The notes under the pieces were generated by a model. That model saw nothing but the letters and a program-made list of their open reading frames with translations, did no database searches and had not been told where the DNA came from. From JAVVSR01 sp964604875 (GTDB lineage: Bacteria > Bacillota > Clostridia > Christensenellales > CAG-917), in assembly GCA_964604875.1 (NCBI GenBank), contig CAZSAC010000002.1, forward strand, positions 7,175 to 71,174: a DNA stretch of 64,000 nucleotides, read 5' to 3'. Shown here in pieces: positions 43,101-53,664 of the stretch. The position numbers and the translations under genes were made by a program. Position 1 is the stretch's first letter. Each line of letters opens with the position of its first letter.

Positions 43101-46100
43101 TTTAACTTTGTGCCAACCAATCTGAGTTGATGGAACAAAATTTTCGCCAACAAGGTCGCCATAGGTTGCGTCTGATATATTAAATTTAATTTCGTCAGTC
43201 GCAATAGCGCCGTTAATAACAGCATTAATATCGTTTAAATTGGTAACCGAGCTGTTTCCATCAAGATACTCACGGCTTGGCGCAATAAGCTTTGTAATCT
43301 TTAAATTCTTAAATGTGATTAAAGCGCCGTTATCTCCCTCGAGAACTTGGTAGTTTGATTTAACAAAATAGTTATTAGCCTGAGCGCCTCCTAAGGTGCT
43401 GAGCTCAACCATAACTGCTTTTTTATCCGCCGAAGCGGCGCTGTCTTTTTTCCAAGTGGACGTTGCGGAGTCATACCGAACGAAGAATGCCGAGCCTTCC
43501 ATATTGATGGAAACTTCATCGCCCGCAACTATGCCCTTGTTTGCATCCTTTCCAATAAGCTGAACAGAACTCTCCGCTGACATGGTCGCCAAAGGCGTTC
43601 CGTCGTACTCTTTATCTAGCGGAGTCAAAATTTCGGTATTGACAACAAGTTCTCTTCGAACAATCTTCGCCTTTGTAACTGCCGAAACCGTGGCGCTGAT
43701 TTCAACAAAATTCCCCTCTTCGTTACGGTATACTATAGCATAGTTATCTGCGCTATATCCATCGCCTGTGAACGCAATATTGGTGATTTTAACGTCTTTT
43801 AGTTGTTCAATATTATTTTCTAACACAACGTTCTTATCTAAAAAGGCAAACGTACCTGTCCAAATGAAGTTTTTCCATTTCTCTTCAAAAACGAATGTGT
43901 CGCAAGCAAACGTTGCATTGTTGCCATATGTAGGGGCAACAGTAAGCGCGGTTGTACCGTCATATTCTTTGGAAGGAGCATTAACATTAGTCCACTCAGC
44001 GCCTGTTTTTTGCGCCATAATAACTAATTTGGCTTTCTCAATCGTTTTCGTACCTAAAGTAGCTCCTGTATCGGCAACGTCATAGTTTACGTCAAACCCT
44101 AAGCCCGTTGCTTGCTTTGTTATTAAGGAGATTACGACATTTTCTTGTCCTGCGCCCTCCAATACGATATATTGTGTGCCCGAAACAGGGGTTAAAGCTA
44201 TCGGAACGTTTGCGGCAGCGTTAATGTTTTCAAATTGTGATAGCAAGGAAAGTTTGAAGTTTGCAATTCTCAAATTTGAAACCGCCGAGTTTGCCTTCAA
44301 TGTAACTGTTGATGCAGTTGAGGATACCCAACGCAATTTTGTTTGTTGGATTGTAACGCTCGACAACGAGTTAAGTTTTGTATTGCCGATATATATTACA
44401 TCGCCTTCTTTGTAATTGATTGTAACGGTATCATTTGCTTTTAAGGTCACAAATTGTTCCTTAAGTAAATCTGACGCATTCGCAGTCAACGCATTGAAGT
44501 TTGCAACCACGGTATTTACAAGCGCCTTTTTGGTTTTTACAGTAACACCATTGGCGTCGGCGGAAACCCATTGGAAATATTCATTTTCCGTCAAACCAGC
44601 GCTTGATAAAACTGTTTCAGCTCCATTCACATAGATAACTGAATCCGCCGCAAAACTGAGAACAACGTTTTTATTTTCAGCAGAATTGATAACTTGTCTT
44701 TTTAAGCCTGCGGTATTATCGTTGTATAAAACATAAGAAATATCATTTGCCGTGGAGTTTGTGTTATTATAAACTCTTTCGTTATCGTTGATGGTAAACT
44801 CTATCAAAAGTTTAGGAGCATTAACCCAAATATCCGTAGCGCTCCAAGCTGAGTAAGCGTTTGTTTTGTCTTTGGAACGAATATATACCGTCTTTTTGGT
44901 ATTAAATCTAGCATAGCTTTCGCCGTCTTCATAGAAATAGAAGTCTCCTATCGCTGCGCCTGCCGCAACATTGTAAGCAGCAGTTCTAATAGTTCCGCTT
45001 TCTCCGACTTTATATTCAACTAAGGCAATTTCAGAACTGTCCGCGCCGTCGATTTCAAACAAAATATTTGTTAATGGCAAAATCCCTAGATAAGGATTGG
45101 CTTCCGTGTATCTATCCAGATATACCGAATAAACCTCGCCGGGTTGTCTGCTTTCAAAGTTTATTGCAACAGTATCTTTACTGCCGAAAATAATGCTTCC
45201 CGAGAGAGTGCGAATTCTAAATTGATAGGTTTTACTGATACTGTTTGCCAAAGTGTCGTCAAACGTAAATGAGTGCGTCGTTGCGTTATAGCCGTCTTGA
45301 CCGTCAACCATTGCCTGCCAAACTCCGCCAAGCTCACGATATTCATATACTACACCGCTATACGCATTAAACTGGCGCATTTTTACTATAATCGGGTTAC
45401 GCACCGTTGCGCCGTTGTAGTTTACACCGTTAGTTATAACAGATTGTACCGCATTATATATGGAATTAACATTAGAGCTATCCACCTTGAATTTACAGCT
45501 TTGAACAGGAGCAATATTGCCGGATGCGTCTTTTGACGTCAATTTTATTGTGTAAAAACCACTTTGTAAAGAGGTTAGTGTGCACAGTTTTCCGTTAAGG
45601 CTTGGAACAACGGTGTTATTGGAAAGCGTAATCTCAGCGCCTTCAATATCGGCGGCATCACTTTTAAAAAGTTGATAGCTGTAATTTACGTTTTGCATTG
45701 AATCAGCTTCAGCGATTGTTGCCTTAAAGCTAACAGAAGTACCCGTAAACCAACCGGTTTCCGAGTTATAATTCGATGAATAATCCATTGCGATGCTTGC
45801 GGCTGCAGGAGCTGTCCTATCAATACCGCCAAGCATTACAGAGGTAATAGAGCCCGAACTTTCGCCATTTAAATCCGCCGCTTGAATTGAGTATAATTTG
45901 GGGAGCATATCCCTAAATTCTGTTTCTGTAAAGGTGCCGATTAAGGTTGCACCGTTGACATCGTGGCTGAACGTGTTGGCAGATTTGGAGATACTAAACG
46001 TTTCAGTTTTGGTTATTTCAAAAATCTTTTCTCCGCTTAGTCCGTCAGTTGCCGTATAGCCTGCAGAGTTAAAGACATCGGTAAATCCGTTGTCAAACAC

Positions 46101-47522
46101 TAGGGTATATACGTTTTCTTCAAGGGTGTAAGTACCTGTTTCTGTTTCGCCGTTCTTATTGTATGAAAACGTTAAGTCAGAATTGAAAATATATTTTTCA
46201 CCCAGAGTGTAGATATTATCAGTCGCTGTCGAGGTTGCCTTTATACCTTCAAAGTCATATTTTTTTACGGTTCCGTTATCATAGTTTAAATTATAAATTC
46301 CGCCATATACATCGCTTCCGTTTATTACTTTGCTATAATATTTTCCGTCAAATTGAACTTCTACCCTAACTCCTCTGTAAACACCTGAGGTTTGACCTGA
46401 TTTAAAACCAAATGCTTGAGTAGTAATGCTTTTAATGCCTTGTAAGTTGTATTTTGCGTCAATTAACTTATCTTGCCAATCACTTCTTGAAATTGTATTT
46501 AGCGTACCGTCATTATTTACGGGAAGGGAAAGCCCGCCAAATTTAATATCCCCTGTACCCGCAAACTTGTCCCACACTATAAACTTTATTGTTTTTACGG
46601 AATCAACTGTAGGATTTTGAACATATGATTTATATTGACCTAAAGACTGGCTGTCATCTCCACTAACAACATCGCATTTAACTTCGCCCAATTTATCAAC
46701 ATAATATGCGTTAAATCTGTCATACGCAGAAATATTGGTAGGAGGAACAGGAGGAGTTTCGCCGTATATGTCAGGAGTAATCGTCGGGCCTTCTCCATCA
46801 GTATAAACCTCGGCTTTTATGGATATATTTGAAATACCAAAAGTGGCTTGGTTGGCTGATGTTGCCGCATTGCCTACATCTGCGTTTGCAGCAGCCGAGA
46901 ACCCAATACGCAAATATTGGTTTTGCCCCATAATTGTATAGCCCGACAAGGTATGAGTGGCATAATTCCCGTTAGTAGACAGGGTTTTAGCATCCTTAAG
47001 AGAAACAACGCTTTCACTTGCGGGCTTATCCCTCATCGCTAGCAAGCTTGACGTAACAGACCCTACTTTTCGGCTGTCATTTGTCATTGCGCCGCTGTCG
47101 TCACCCGTTCCGCTAATATTGGAATAAGAAGCAACAGTATAAGTCATCGTAATTTTAACCGGACAATTCAGCGCGGCAAATTCATCAGGTAAAGAAACAT
47201 ATGTATAAAACCGAAGTTCGTGTCCTGATTTAATATCTCTGTATCGAACATAGACGCTGTTACCTGTCTTTTGAGTGCGTCTAATATTAGCGCCGTTTGC
47301 GTCAACAACAAAATTATCGCTGTTCATAATCGACGCAGGCACATTCCAAGTTTTAACTAATCCTGTCGTACCTATCGGATAATCAGTATCCTGAATTGAA
47401 AAATCCGATGCAGAGGCAAAGCTTCCATTTGCAAAGCATACCCCCATAGTTAGTACTAGCGCTAAAACAAAAACTGTCGCGTATCCAAAAAACCTTTTAA
47501 AATTACTTTGTTTTGCTCTCAT
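40131..47522 (-). CDS. Giant cell-surface protein with Ig-like and MBG/YDG repeats (2463 residues)
   Basis: A signal peptide (basic start, then YATVFVLALVLTMGVCFANG) leads an extracellular region. It contains a beta-rich segment at about 430-550 (repeated TFSYNKNGETETGTY-like strands), an Ig-like domain starting DRTAPAAASIAMDY near 570, and several MBG/YDG-type beta repeats. The YDG marks are KEYDGTT at about 1186, KEYDGTP at about 1306, KVYDGTN at about 1529 and VPYDGNTHPYY at about 2031. One membrane span lies at about 2381-2407 (LLMLIIGGVIGVLFIITLIFVLV), then a basic stop and a Ser/Asp/Tyr-rich cytoplasmic tail of 55 residues. There is no LPXTG motif, so anchoring is by the membrane. It is probably an adhesin or structural stalk. 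It lies 97 bases behind a similar gene. Confidence 0.88.
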   Translation of the reverse strand: MRAKQSNFKRFFGYATVFVLALVLTMGVCFANGSFASASDFSIQDTDYPIGTTGLVKTWNVPASIMNSDNFVVDANGANIRRTQKTGNSVYVRYRDIKSGHELRFYTYVSLPDEFAALNCPVKITMTYTVASYSNISGTGDDSGAMTNDSRKVGSVTSSLLAMRDKPASESVVSLKDAKTLSTNGNYATHTLSGYTIMGQNQYLRIGFSAAANADVGNAATSANQATFGISNISIKAEVYTDGEGPTITPDIYGETPPVPPTNISAYDRFNAYYVDKLGEVKCDVVSGDDSQSLGQYKSYVQNPTVDSVKTIKFIVWDKFAGTGDIKFGGLSLPVNNDGTLNTISRSDWQDKLIDAKYNLQGIKSITTQAFGFKSGQTSGVYRGVRVEVQFDGKYYSKVINGSDVYGGIYNLNYDNGTVKKYDFEGIKATSTATDNIYTLGEKYIFNSDLTFSYNKNGETETGTYTLEENVYTLVFDNGFTDVFNSAGYTATDGLSGEKIFEITKTETFSISKSANTFSHDVNGATLIGTFTETEFRDMLPKLYSIQAADLNGESSGSITSVMLGGIDRTAPAAASIAMDYSSNYNSETGWFTGTSVSFKATIAEADSMQNVNYSYQLFKSDAADIEGAEITLSNNTVVPSLNGKLCTLTSLQSGFYTIKLTSKDASGNIAPVQSCKFKVDSSNVNSIYNAVQSVITNGVNYNGATVRNPIIVKMRQFNAYSGVVYEYRELGGVWQAMVDGQDGYNATTHSFTFDDTLANSISKTYQFRIRTLSGSIIFGSKDTVAINFESRQPGEVYSVYLDRYTEANPYLGILPLTNILFEIDGADSSEIALVEYKVGESGTIRTAAYNVAAGAAIGDFYFYEDGESYARFNTKKTVYIRSKDKTNAYSAWSATDIWVNAPKLLIEFTINDNERVYNNTNSTANDISYVLYNDNTAGLKRQVINSAENKNVVLSFAADSVIYVNGAETVLSSAGLTENEYFQWVSADANGVTVKTKKALVNTVVANFNALTANASDLLKEQFVTLKANDTVTINYKEGDVIYIGNTKLNSLSSVTIQQTKLRWVSSTASTVTLKANSAVSNLRIANFKLSLLSQFENINAAANVPIALTPVSGTQYIVLEGAGQENVVISLITKQATGLGFDVNYDVADTGATLGTKTIEKAKLVIMAQKTGAEWTNVNAPSKEYDGTTALTVAPTYGNNATFACDTFVFEEKWKNFIWTGTFAFLDKNVVLENNIEQLKDVKITNIAFTGDGYSADNYAIVYRNEEGNFVEISATVSAVTKAKIVRRELVVNTEILTPLDKEYDGTPLATMSAESSVQLIGKDANKGIVAGDEVSINMEGSAFFVRYDSATSTWKKDSAASADKKAVMVELSTLGGAQANNYFVKSNYQVLEGDNGALITFKNLKITKLIAPSREYLDGNSSVTNLNDINAVINGAIATDEIKFNISDATYGDLVGENFVPSTQIGWHKVKITYAYSSKDNAIANYKLLDYDNNVITASGSIYASATAEIERNALSVTASIDSKVYDGTNAVLAEGLSLNPTITIGGLTGAYIGIVPSEGTGSVLITGKGDKVNIPYIYFVDKNVNQLPSGEIGTVDVVFVLGKFVPYTEGDTRRRYAIPSGVNANGIPNACFDNKNLDEEVYLSGEGTFVLDLPIYNSAGVDVSNNYSVPWKVVYKKDADAGILGAQITQKAATISVTGLNDTNVNASTGAIEIIYGNYYKNESGVLVKRGANAPVVQFGILEADKEGFNPTIKYSYSADIDASTNVGTGYVIGIESINHRNYSFAPSAITSLLVNVVKKDITVTLPEQAIIFQSTRGTVYGLAFEGLENGDTVNSLVGNNALSKPTYALYKDGVLVSGFPTASTLQPGVYDIKITFGAPLANYNVTVKGGEYSMPEDGNGLIVIRANGFKVNKSVLDGVEFNNVSAVYDKTNKTIVISTTKALPSDAVITYTIYDSFNANDEIGGHIVTTFTSTQTGQGVKNIGHYRVVVTIESSEYATYTDRADLFITPATVTLTLANKDMSVPYDGNTHPYYNLTDKGVLTISSDLISVSNVELEYSTSSTFSTVLKSMPKEVGVYYVRAKLKRSAESDNIICNPSKPRSIRIAAAEVKISITSPKSYIYENCFSKDGEWYTDPVTEAYVYQAITFAAPEEFAELMESLTILYGYVDDEGVRYFSSEAPTDPGSYPFSIKFNDDANKANRYYLSGELSGDLVIANKNIEVVGDDVNSGASVEVVTGSLPLDSLNYILMLNNIQFAANSAEAKAFNVALQNNAGVLRGNYAVSKLYQTELIKSFNSGERELVEIESKLKVSYKTNAKLGKNQKLVRIDVINAETGATNLVVLETTYNSSTGELSFETEKLGYFAIVETAAFSIDDSSLLMLIIGGVIGVLFIITLIFVLVSGRNKKKFQRYLARATETYNTNYSDSSSSYSGGSNDISQGATYNDYDQPQDDSDSDE

Positions 47523-47619
47523 ATTTCTCCTCCAAGTAAGAACCGAGAAGCCCTTACTGTAATAGCTATAAATATATATAATAATAAGACCTTAAATAAA
47601 TAGTAGTTGTTAAGCGGTT

Positions 47620-50600
47620 TTATTTTGTAGCCTTAACCGCTGCTTTTAATAACTTCAGAACGCTAACCTTTCTAATTACAATAAGCATTGCAACACCAGT
47701 TAACGCAAGTCCCGCCAAGGCTATTGTTGCGTATAGCGCATTTTTCTTGGCGGTACCGTCACGCATAACAACGAAATCTCCAACTTCATCGGAAGTGATA
47801 ACCATTTTCCCGTCAACTAATTCTGCGTCAACTTCAACCAACTCGCCTTGCTTCATAAGATAGACGCGGTCGGAAGCTTTGAATTTTGAATCCTTATCCG
47901 ATAATGTGATTTTTAACGCGCCTGAAGGCTGAATTGATATTGCGTTTTCGCCTTTTAACAATTCAACCGATATAATGGCTTGAACAATATCGTCTCCAAC
48001 TGTCAAGCCCTCTGCTTGCGCCCACAATAACTTGCTTGCCGAACCTTCGGCAGCTTTTTTATTGTATGGCACATTAGTGACATTGACGGAAACATCTGAG
48101 CCGATAATCGTATTATTTTCTACAGTCACAAGAGCGCCTGAAGACGTCGTAATATTGTTTTTGCCAACGGTAATATATCCGATGCCGCCAACAACTTCAT
48201 AATTGTTTTTATATTCTTCTTTTACATTTATAGTATAGCTGTATGTTCCCGCTTTTGTAATATCTGTTCCTTCTTCAAAAATCAAACCTGTCAAAACGTC
48301 ATTATTTGGGGAAGTGAACTCAATTTGCGAAGGCACGCTACCCTCAATGAATAAAATGGTCGGAACGCTGACGTTCAGCTTTTGTTTTGTAATTTTCAGC
48401 GTAACCGTCTTTGACATAGGGGTATAGTTTTTGATTGCTGTTGCAATAGTTGCATCAGAACTTGACGTAACAAGCGTTACAACTACCGTATAAGTCCCCG
48501 CGTCAGTGGGCGCAGAGGTTAGGACTGTGGAACCATTTTTATAAACGTAGGTTACAGGTATATTTTCACTTGTAATTGCCGTTCCAATAGTAATAGGAGC
48601 GCCTGAAAAAACCGCTTCTTTATTGGATATTGTAAGCATCGGCGCAACAGGATTAATCGTCAATTCTCCATACACAGTTTCTTCCTCCCAACCGGGGTTC
48701 TTTTGCCCGTTTAAGAGTTTGCAAACCGATACAACAACCTTATAGGAGCCTGCATTTACGGGGCTGGTCGGGAAGTTCGCTGCAACGGAATTTGAGAATT
48801 TATAGGCAAAGCTTTCACGGGCTACCAAAGTACCCTCAGCATTATAATAACTATAGCCGTATCCATATTCGCCATTCAGTTGCGTACAATACATCGGTTG
48901 CCCTGCTCCGCTGTAGCCTGTGGTCTTAATATAAACCTTTGTATCGACGCCGTTTATTTCACGGATAACAGAAATCAAACCTGTGTACTGAGTGCCTGTA
49001 ACTTGCGCCATAACAACATTTACAACGCCGATATCTTCTGCAGCAGGCGCGGAAATTGTATAGTTGTAAGCAACGCCAACGCTTTCCACCGTAATCGGGT
49101 AACTGGCAATTGGAGAATCGGAAACAGCCGTTGTGCTTAGAACCGGTTTAATACGTATAGCCTTGCTTGCAGTATCACCGTTTTTAAAGCCAACCCAATT
49201 AACGTCTAAATCAACCGACGCGCCGTAATATCTATCTACACTTGGTACGGTGAAAGTTAGTGGCGCGGGTGTAATTTCTATCGTTCCGCTTGTAATTTCG
49301 AATACATAGTTTTGCGAATAACCGTTTAAACCCTTAACAATATAAGTTCCGATATTAGTCTTTCTTCCAACCTCAGAATATGGAATAACCGGATAAAATT
49401 CTTCGATTTCTTCAGTCGCATTAAAGGTACCATTATTATCAAAATCGCAATACCATTTAGAGTCATCGATATTGAAAACTATTGGCAAATTATTTATTGT
49501 GTATTTTGTGTCTTTATAAGTTGCCGTATCGCCATATACCATAGTTACGTTTTGAACAACAGCCTTTATTGTCGCCTTTGATATAATTGCGGAAACAACA
49601 TAGTCAGCAATGATACCGCTGTTGTCTGAACCGTCTAATTTATAGTTTGCCAAGTTACCGCCAACAGAGTCGTCCGCCAATCTCAATACAAGATTTTTGA
49701 AACTCAAAGTTGTCAGCACGTCTGCTTTTTCCGTGGCTAGCACGGGCGCAACGCCTGTGTCGTACACAATAACAACACGTTCTTTTCCGGGTAAGGTTGT
49801 AGTAATAACAAATTGATAGTCGCTTCCGTTAAACGTTGTCGTTCTATCGTAAATTTTATTGTATTGAGGAGCTGTAAACCTAATTAATATAGGCTTAATA
49901 GCTGCCGTGGTTGTAACTTGCGCCGGCAAATTTAAAGTATAGTTTCCGCTGTTAGAACCGCTTAGAAGCACGTCAGCCTTTGGAACTGAAACCGTCAAGG
50001 AATCCCCTGCGTTTACTTGTGAGAATTTCAATCCGCCGGAACGAATACGGACAGAAACCAATTCCCCTTCAACCGTGCCAGAATAAGCATAATCTACCAA
50101 AGTAGCAGAATCCGTGCCGTCATAAAATTTGTCGGCAACCTTTATCCACGTTATCGTCACTTCCCGCTTGGAAATTGTCCCTGAGGCGGCAACGGCTGCG
50201 CCGATAAATTCAAAGTTCGCCAACTTAGCAACTTCCGTGCAACCTAAAACATCAATGCTAACATTAATATTTCTATTGCCTGCATTTTTGTTGCTCCAAG
50301 TATAAGTCAATTCATTTTTGAAAGTGTATTTAGCCTTCAAAGAGCTTCCGCCGACAGAATCCAAATAGTCAATTCTGTTTATGACTTCCGAAGAATTATA
50401 AGCAAACGTATTATCTATTCTTCCATCATAATCTTTGGTGATTGGCGCGGTAGAATCAAAGGTAAAATATATTTTTCTTGGTTTGATGGTAAACTGAACG
50501 CTATCGTCAAATTGGATAGTATAATTTGCGCTTGACGTCGAGCTTAATCCATCAGTAATTTCCGTCAAAGTGCCTTGAGTAATTGCATATTTTCCTGCGT

Positions 50601-53421
50601 CGGCAGTGGTAATACCCGCAGTTGCAAGCGCGCCCGCGCTCCAAACATCTCCACCAAATAGGGCTGTAGCGGAAACTCCGTCAATCTGGAAAGTATATGT
50701 CAATGTATTATCTGTACCATCAAAATATTTTGATTGATTTGCGGCGGGAATAATTTTAACAACAGCTTTGTTGATTGTTAAAGTACCGCCCGTTGCGTTT
50801 GTAATAAAGTAATTTTGATTGCCCTCGTCTCCCGATGCCGCCTTGTTATAATTTGTTGTGTCTAACTCAACCGCATAACCTGCAGACGCCCAATCACGTT
50901 TACCGCCTAGGGCTTTTTCTGCGCCGTATTTGACAACCACGTTTTTATCGGCTTGAGCCAAATCCGCATTTGTCAAAACCACGCCTCCCAACAAGGCTTT
51001 TAAGGTGACCTCTTGCTTTTCACCGTTGTAGGTGAATACTGTTTGGTCAAGTTCTACCGATATATTTTTTCTAAAATAAACAACTACGCTACTTACGCCG
51101 TAAGTTGCGGTATATTTATTATCAGTTAAGCTATACAGTGTAACGTCGGTTTCACCCTCTCTGGTATCAACCAGTTTAAAGAAAGTATAGCCGGCATTTG
51201 TCATAACTTCCATAATTGCCGTTTCGCCACGCTTACCGTTATTCAATCCTTGAGGAACGCTGCCGCCTTGAGCGCCAAAAATTGAGTTGTCAAAAACGCT
51301 CGCATTAATGGCATAGTCATTTTTAGCGTCGACGTTGACTTTTACAACCACGTCCGCGCTCTTATTGCCGGCTTGGTCAACAGTCCAATAAGTGATTGTT
51401 TTTTCGCCGGCGTATTTTGCGCCGCCAACGTTAAAATTAAGCGATTGGTCAACAACTGTCCCCGAGGCGTCATAATTTACAATGACAGTTTGAGCAGTGT
51501 TCTCGTTATCGCTTATAACATAATAAAGTTTGGATGAAGTTGCATATGTATCTGCGCCAGCCGTAAAGGTTTTAACTATATTCCAACTTGCAATATAATA
51601 ATCCAAATGCCAATCGGGCGCTGCGCCGACAGGGAAAGCTATTGTCGCTGGAGCAGCGGGAGCATCCTTGTCAAATTTTACATTGTATGAATTAGAATTA
51701 GCGGCATATGTGGGTTTTGCAACGCTTTTTGCCGCAAATTTATAATCTGTTATTTGTGTGCCTGACGTAATCGAAAACATATTTGAAGCTAAATCACTCC
51801 AGGTTACGCCATTGTCTGTGGAATAAGCATAAGTAACGGGGCTGTATACCGTATTCGTTACAGCAAGTTCAAAACTTATGGTTTCATTTGTCCAAGCATT
51901 TAATACACCTGTGGGCGTAACGGAAATTGTCGGAGAATTAGCGTCTACAATAAAGGGAACGCAGTTTCCTGCAACAAAGTTGCCCGCAGCGTCCACCGCA
52001 ACCACACAGATTTTATATTTTCCGGTAGGTTTTGTTAAATTAAAATCACCAAGCGTATCGGTAGCAACAACTCCCGCGTCGCCTAATTGCCCTGTCGTCA
52101 ATGAAAAATCTGTCGGATATGCGTTTTCGTCGCCTATCGCCTTGTAATAATATTTATATGGAGCAGACGAATCGGTAGTACAAGCAAGGCTTAAATTTAC
52201 CGTACCGCTTCCGTTCCAAGCGGTTGCGTCAGTGGTAATTGACGGCGCATTCGGAGCGGTAGTATCAATCCGCCCTATAGTTATCGAAATTTTTAAACCT
52301 CTTTTGGAAATAGATTTTGCCTCAACAACATACGTGCCATTTTGTTTAAAAACAAAACTAAAGTTTCCGTCGTTTCCGCTCATTGCCAAATTGGCGCTGG
52401 AAACCCAGCCGTTTGTCTTAGCCTGCGAAAAAGAGACCGCGGCGGACCCGTCTTTAGATATGGTTGCCGTGGATGGTATCAAATAGTCTGTTGACGTTGC
52501 CGTAAAGGAGACGCCTTTACTTTGCGCCCAGGCATTATCAAAATCGCCACCGTTGGTAGCGGTATAAGTCATAGAGGAAAGTTGACCGCTTCCAAGCGCT
52601 TGATTGGAAATGGCAGTATCCGCGCCCTCAGCCGAGGTAGGAAGCAACGCAGAAGAAATAGCTCGGTTAGAAGATGTCGTTCCGTTGGCTATGGTATAGC
52701 CGGGGGTAACCTTATCGGGGTTAAACCTAAACATAACCGAGTTTATAGTCATATCCGCGCCACTTGGTGCGGCTGAGCTGTATTCATAACATACTAGCGT
52801 ACAGTAGGAGGCTGTTACATCCTTCCAACCGGTGTCTTGCGCGCCATTTGCTGAATTGGTTAAAAAGTAAGCGCCGTCTTTCTTTTCTTCAGTATATTCG
52901 GTTTTTGAAGAGTTAAAAGCCATTCCAAAGGAAAACCAATCGGTAGCCGCGATAGAAGAAATCGTATAATTAACTTTCATTTGCAAAATGCCGGAATTTA
53001 TTATTTCTGCCGGGAAATTGCTAAAATTATAAAAAGCGTTCCAGGTAACGTGTTCCCTCGTACTATCGAGGCCGTAATTGCTAAGAGAAAGCTTGCCCGA
53101 ATCGCCACTAGATGAATTTAAAGGAGAAACCCTATCGGTATTGTATGTATTGCTCACAACTTTAAATCTAGTGGCGTAATCGCCAGTTGACAGCGTCTGC
53201 GTAATGTCTTGAATAAAGTCATAATCGCCGTTATAGTTTAAAGTTTGCAAATAATCAGTAGCGGAAAGCAAGGTATTATTATCAAGCGCTTCTGCTGTTG
53301 AAGGGGTATTTCCTACGTTGGAAAAGCCGATGACTGACGCCACCAGCGCAAAGCACATAAAAAACACCAAAGCAAAACTGGTTTTATGCAGAAATCTTAA
53401 ACCTTGATTGGATTTTCTCAT
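47620..53421 (-). CDS. Giant cell-surface protein with Ig-like and MBG/YDG repeats (1933 residues)
   Basis: A signal peptide at residues 1-45 (FALVFFMCFALVASVIGF) is followed by a non-repeated N-terminal domain. Ig-like domains at about 390-720 share openings such as DTTAPNAPSITTD and DANSPTISVTPTG. MBG/YDG repeats then follow: KYFDGTD at about 899, KDYDGRI at about 998, KFYDGTD at about 1100 and KIYDRTT at about 1190, with more degenerate copies toward 1700. One membrane span lies near the end (about 1897-1920: ALYATIALAGLALTGVAMLIVI), then a short basic tail. There is no sortase motif. It is the first gene of a two-gene operon with the 2463-residue protein. The AGGAGG site is 10 bases before the ATG. 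Confidence 0.88.
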   Translation of the reverse strand: MRKSNQGLRFLHKTSFALVFFMCFALVASVIGFSNVGNTPSTAEALDNNTLLSATDYLQTLNYNGDYDFIQDITQTLSTGDYATRFKVVSNTYNTDRVSPLNSSSGDSGKLSLSNYGLDSTREHVTWNAFYNFSNFPAEIINSGILQMKVNYTISSIAATDWFSFGMAFNSSKTEYTEEKKDGAYFLTNSANGAQDTGWKDVTASYCTLVCYEYSSAAPSGADMTINSVMFRFNPDKVTPGYTIANGTTSSNRAISSALLPTSAEGADTAISNQALGSGQLSSMTYTATNGGDFDNAWAQSKGVSFTATSTDYLIPSTATISKDGSAAVSFSQAKTNGWVSSANLAMSGNDGNFSFVFKQNGTYVVEAKSISKRGLKISITIGRIDTTAPNAPSITTDATAWNGSGTVNLSLACTTDSSAPYKYYYKAIGDENAYPTDFSLTTGQLGDAGVVATDTLGDFNLTKPTGKYKICVVAVDAAGNFVAGNCVPFIVDANSPTISVTPTGVLNAWTNETISFELAVTNTVYSPVTYAYSTDNGVTWSDLASNMFSITSGTQITDYKFAAKSVAKPTYAANSNSYNVKFDKDAPAAPATIAFPVGAAPDWHLDYYIASWNIVKTFTAGADTYATSSKLYYVISDNENTAQTVIVNYDASGTVVDQSLNFNVGGAKYAGEKTITYWTVDQAGNKSADVVVKVNVDAKNDYAINASVFDNSIFGAQGGSVPQGLNNGKRGETAIMEVMTNAGYTFFKLVDTREGETDVTLYSLTDNKYTATYGVSSVVVYFRKNISVELDQTVFTYNGEKQEVTLKALLGGVVLTNADLAQADKNVVVKYGAEKALGGKRDWASAGYAVELDTTNYNKAASGDEGNQNYFITNATGGTLTINKAVVKIIPAANQSKYFDGTDNTLTYTFQIDGVSATALFGGDVWSAGALATAGITTADAGKYAITQGTLTEITDGLSSTSSANYTIQFDDSVQFTIKPRKIYFTFDSTAPITKDYDGRIDNTFAYNSSEVINRIDYLDSVGGSSLKAKYTFKNELTYTWSNKNAGNRNINVSIDVLGCTEVAKLANFEFIGAAVAASGTISKREVTITWIKVADKFYDGTDSATLVDYAYSGTVEGELVSVRIRSGGLKFSQVNAGDSLTVSVPKADVLLSGSNSGNYTLNLPAQVTTTAAIKPILIRFTAPQYNKIYDRTTTFNGSDYQFVITTTLPGKERVVIVYDTGVAPVLATEKADVLTTLSFKNLVLRLADDSVGGNLANYKLDGSDNSGIIADYVVSAIISKATIKAVVQNVTMVYGDTATYKDTKYTINNLPIVFNIDDSKWYCDFDNNGTFNATEEIEEFYPVIPYSEVGRKTNIGTYIVKGLNGYSQNYVFEITSGTIEITPAPLTFTVPSVDRYYGASVDLDVNWVGFKNGDTASKAIRIKPVLSTTAVSDSPIASYPITVESVGVAYNYTISAPAAEDIGVVNVVMAQVTGTQYTGLISVIREINGVDTKVYIKTTGYSGAGQPMYCTQLNGEYGYGYSYYNAEGTLVARESFAYKFSNSVAANFPTSPVNAGSYKVVVSVCKLLNGQKNPGWEEETVYGELTINPVAPMLTISNKEAVFSGAPITIGTAITSENIPVTYVYKNGSTVLTSAPTDAGTYTVVVTLVTSSSDATIATAIKNYTPMSKTVTLKITKQKLNVSVPTILFIEGSVPSQIEFTSPNNDVLTGLIFEEGTDITKAGTYSYTINVKEEYKNNYEVVGGIGYITVGKNNITTSSGALVTVENNTIIGSDVSVNVTNVPYNKKAAEGSASKLLWAQAEGLTVGDDIVQAIISVELLKGENAISIQPSGALKITLSDKDSKFKASDRVYLMKQGELVEVDAELVDGKMVITSDEVGDFVVMRDGTAKKNALYATIALAGLALTGVAMLIVIRKVSVLKLLKAAVKATK

Positions 53422-53517
53422 AATTGTTGTTCCTCCTGCCCTTATGGCCTACGCATATGTATGCGCGCGTATAATTTTTATAAAAAAATGTCTAGCGACA
53501 CATACCGCTATAGATAT

Positions 53518-53547
53518 AATATACAAGATAAGTAAATACAATGTCAA
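53518..53547 (-). promoter_or_regulatory. Promoter for the giant surface protein operon
   Basis: Minus-strand -35 TTGACA (53542-53547), 18-base spacer, -10 TATATT (53518-53523). Confidence 0.65.
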
Positions 53548-53664
53548 GTGAAATGCAAAAATCCTTTTCCAAAAAAATGGTTTTTTGTCGAAATATACGG
53601 GGTTTTTAAAAAAAATTTAAAAAAAATAATATAAATTTGAAATGAAATCTAAGGGCAAAAATAG

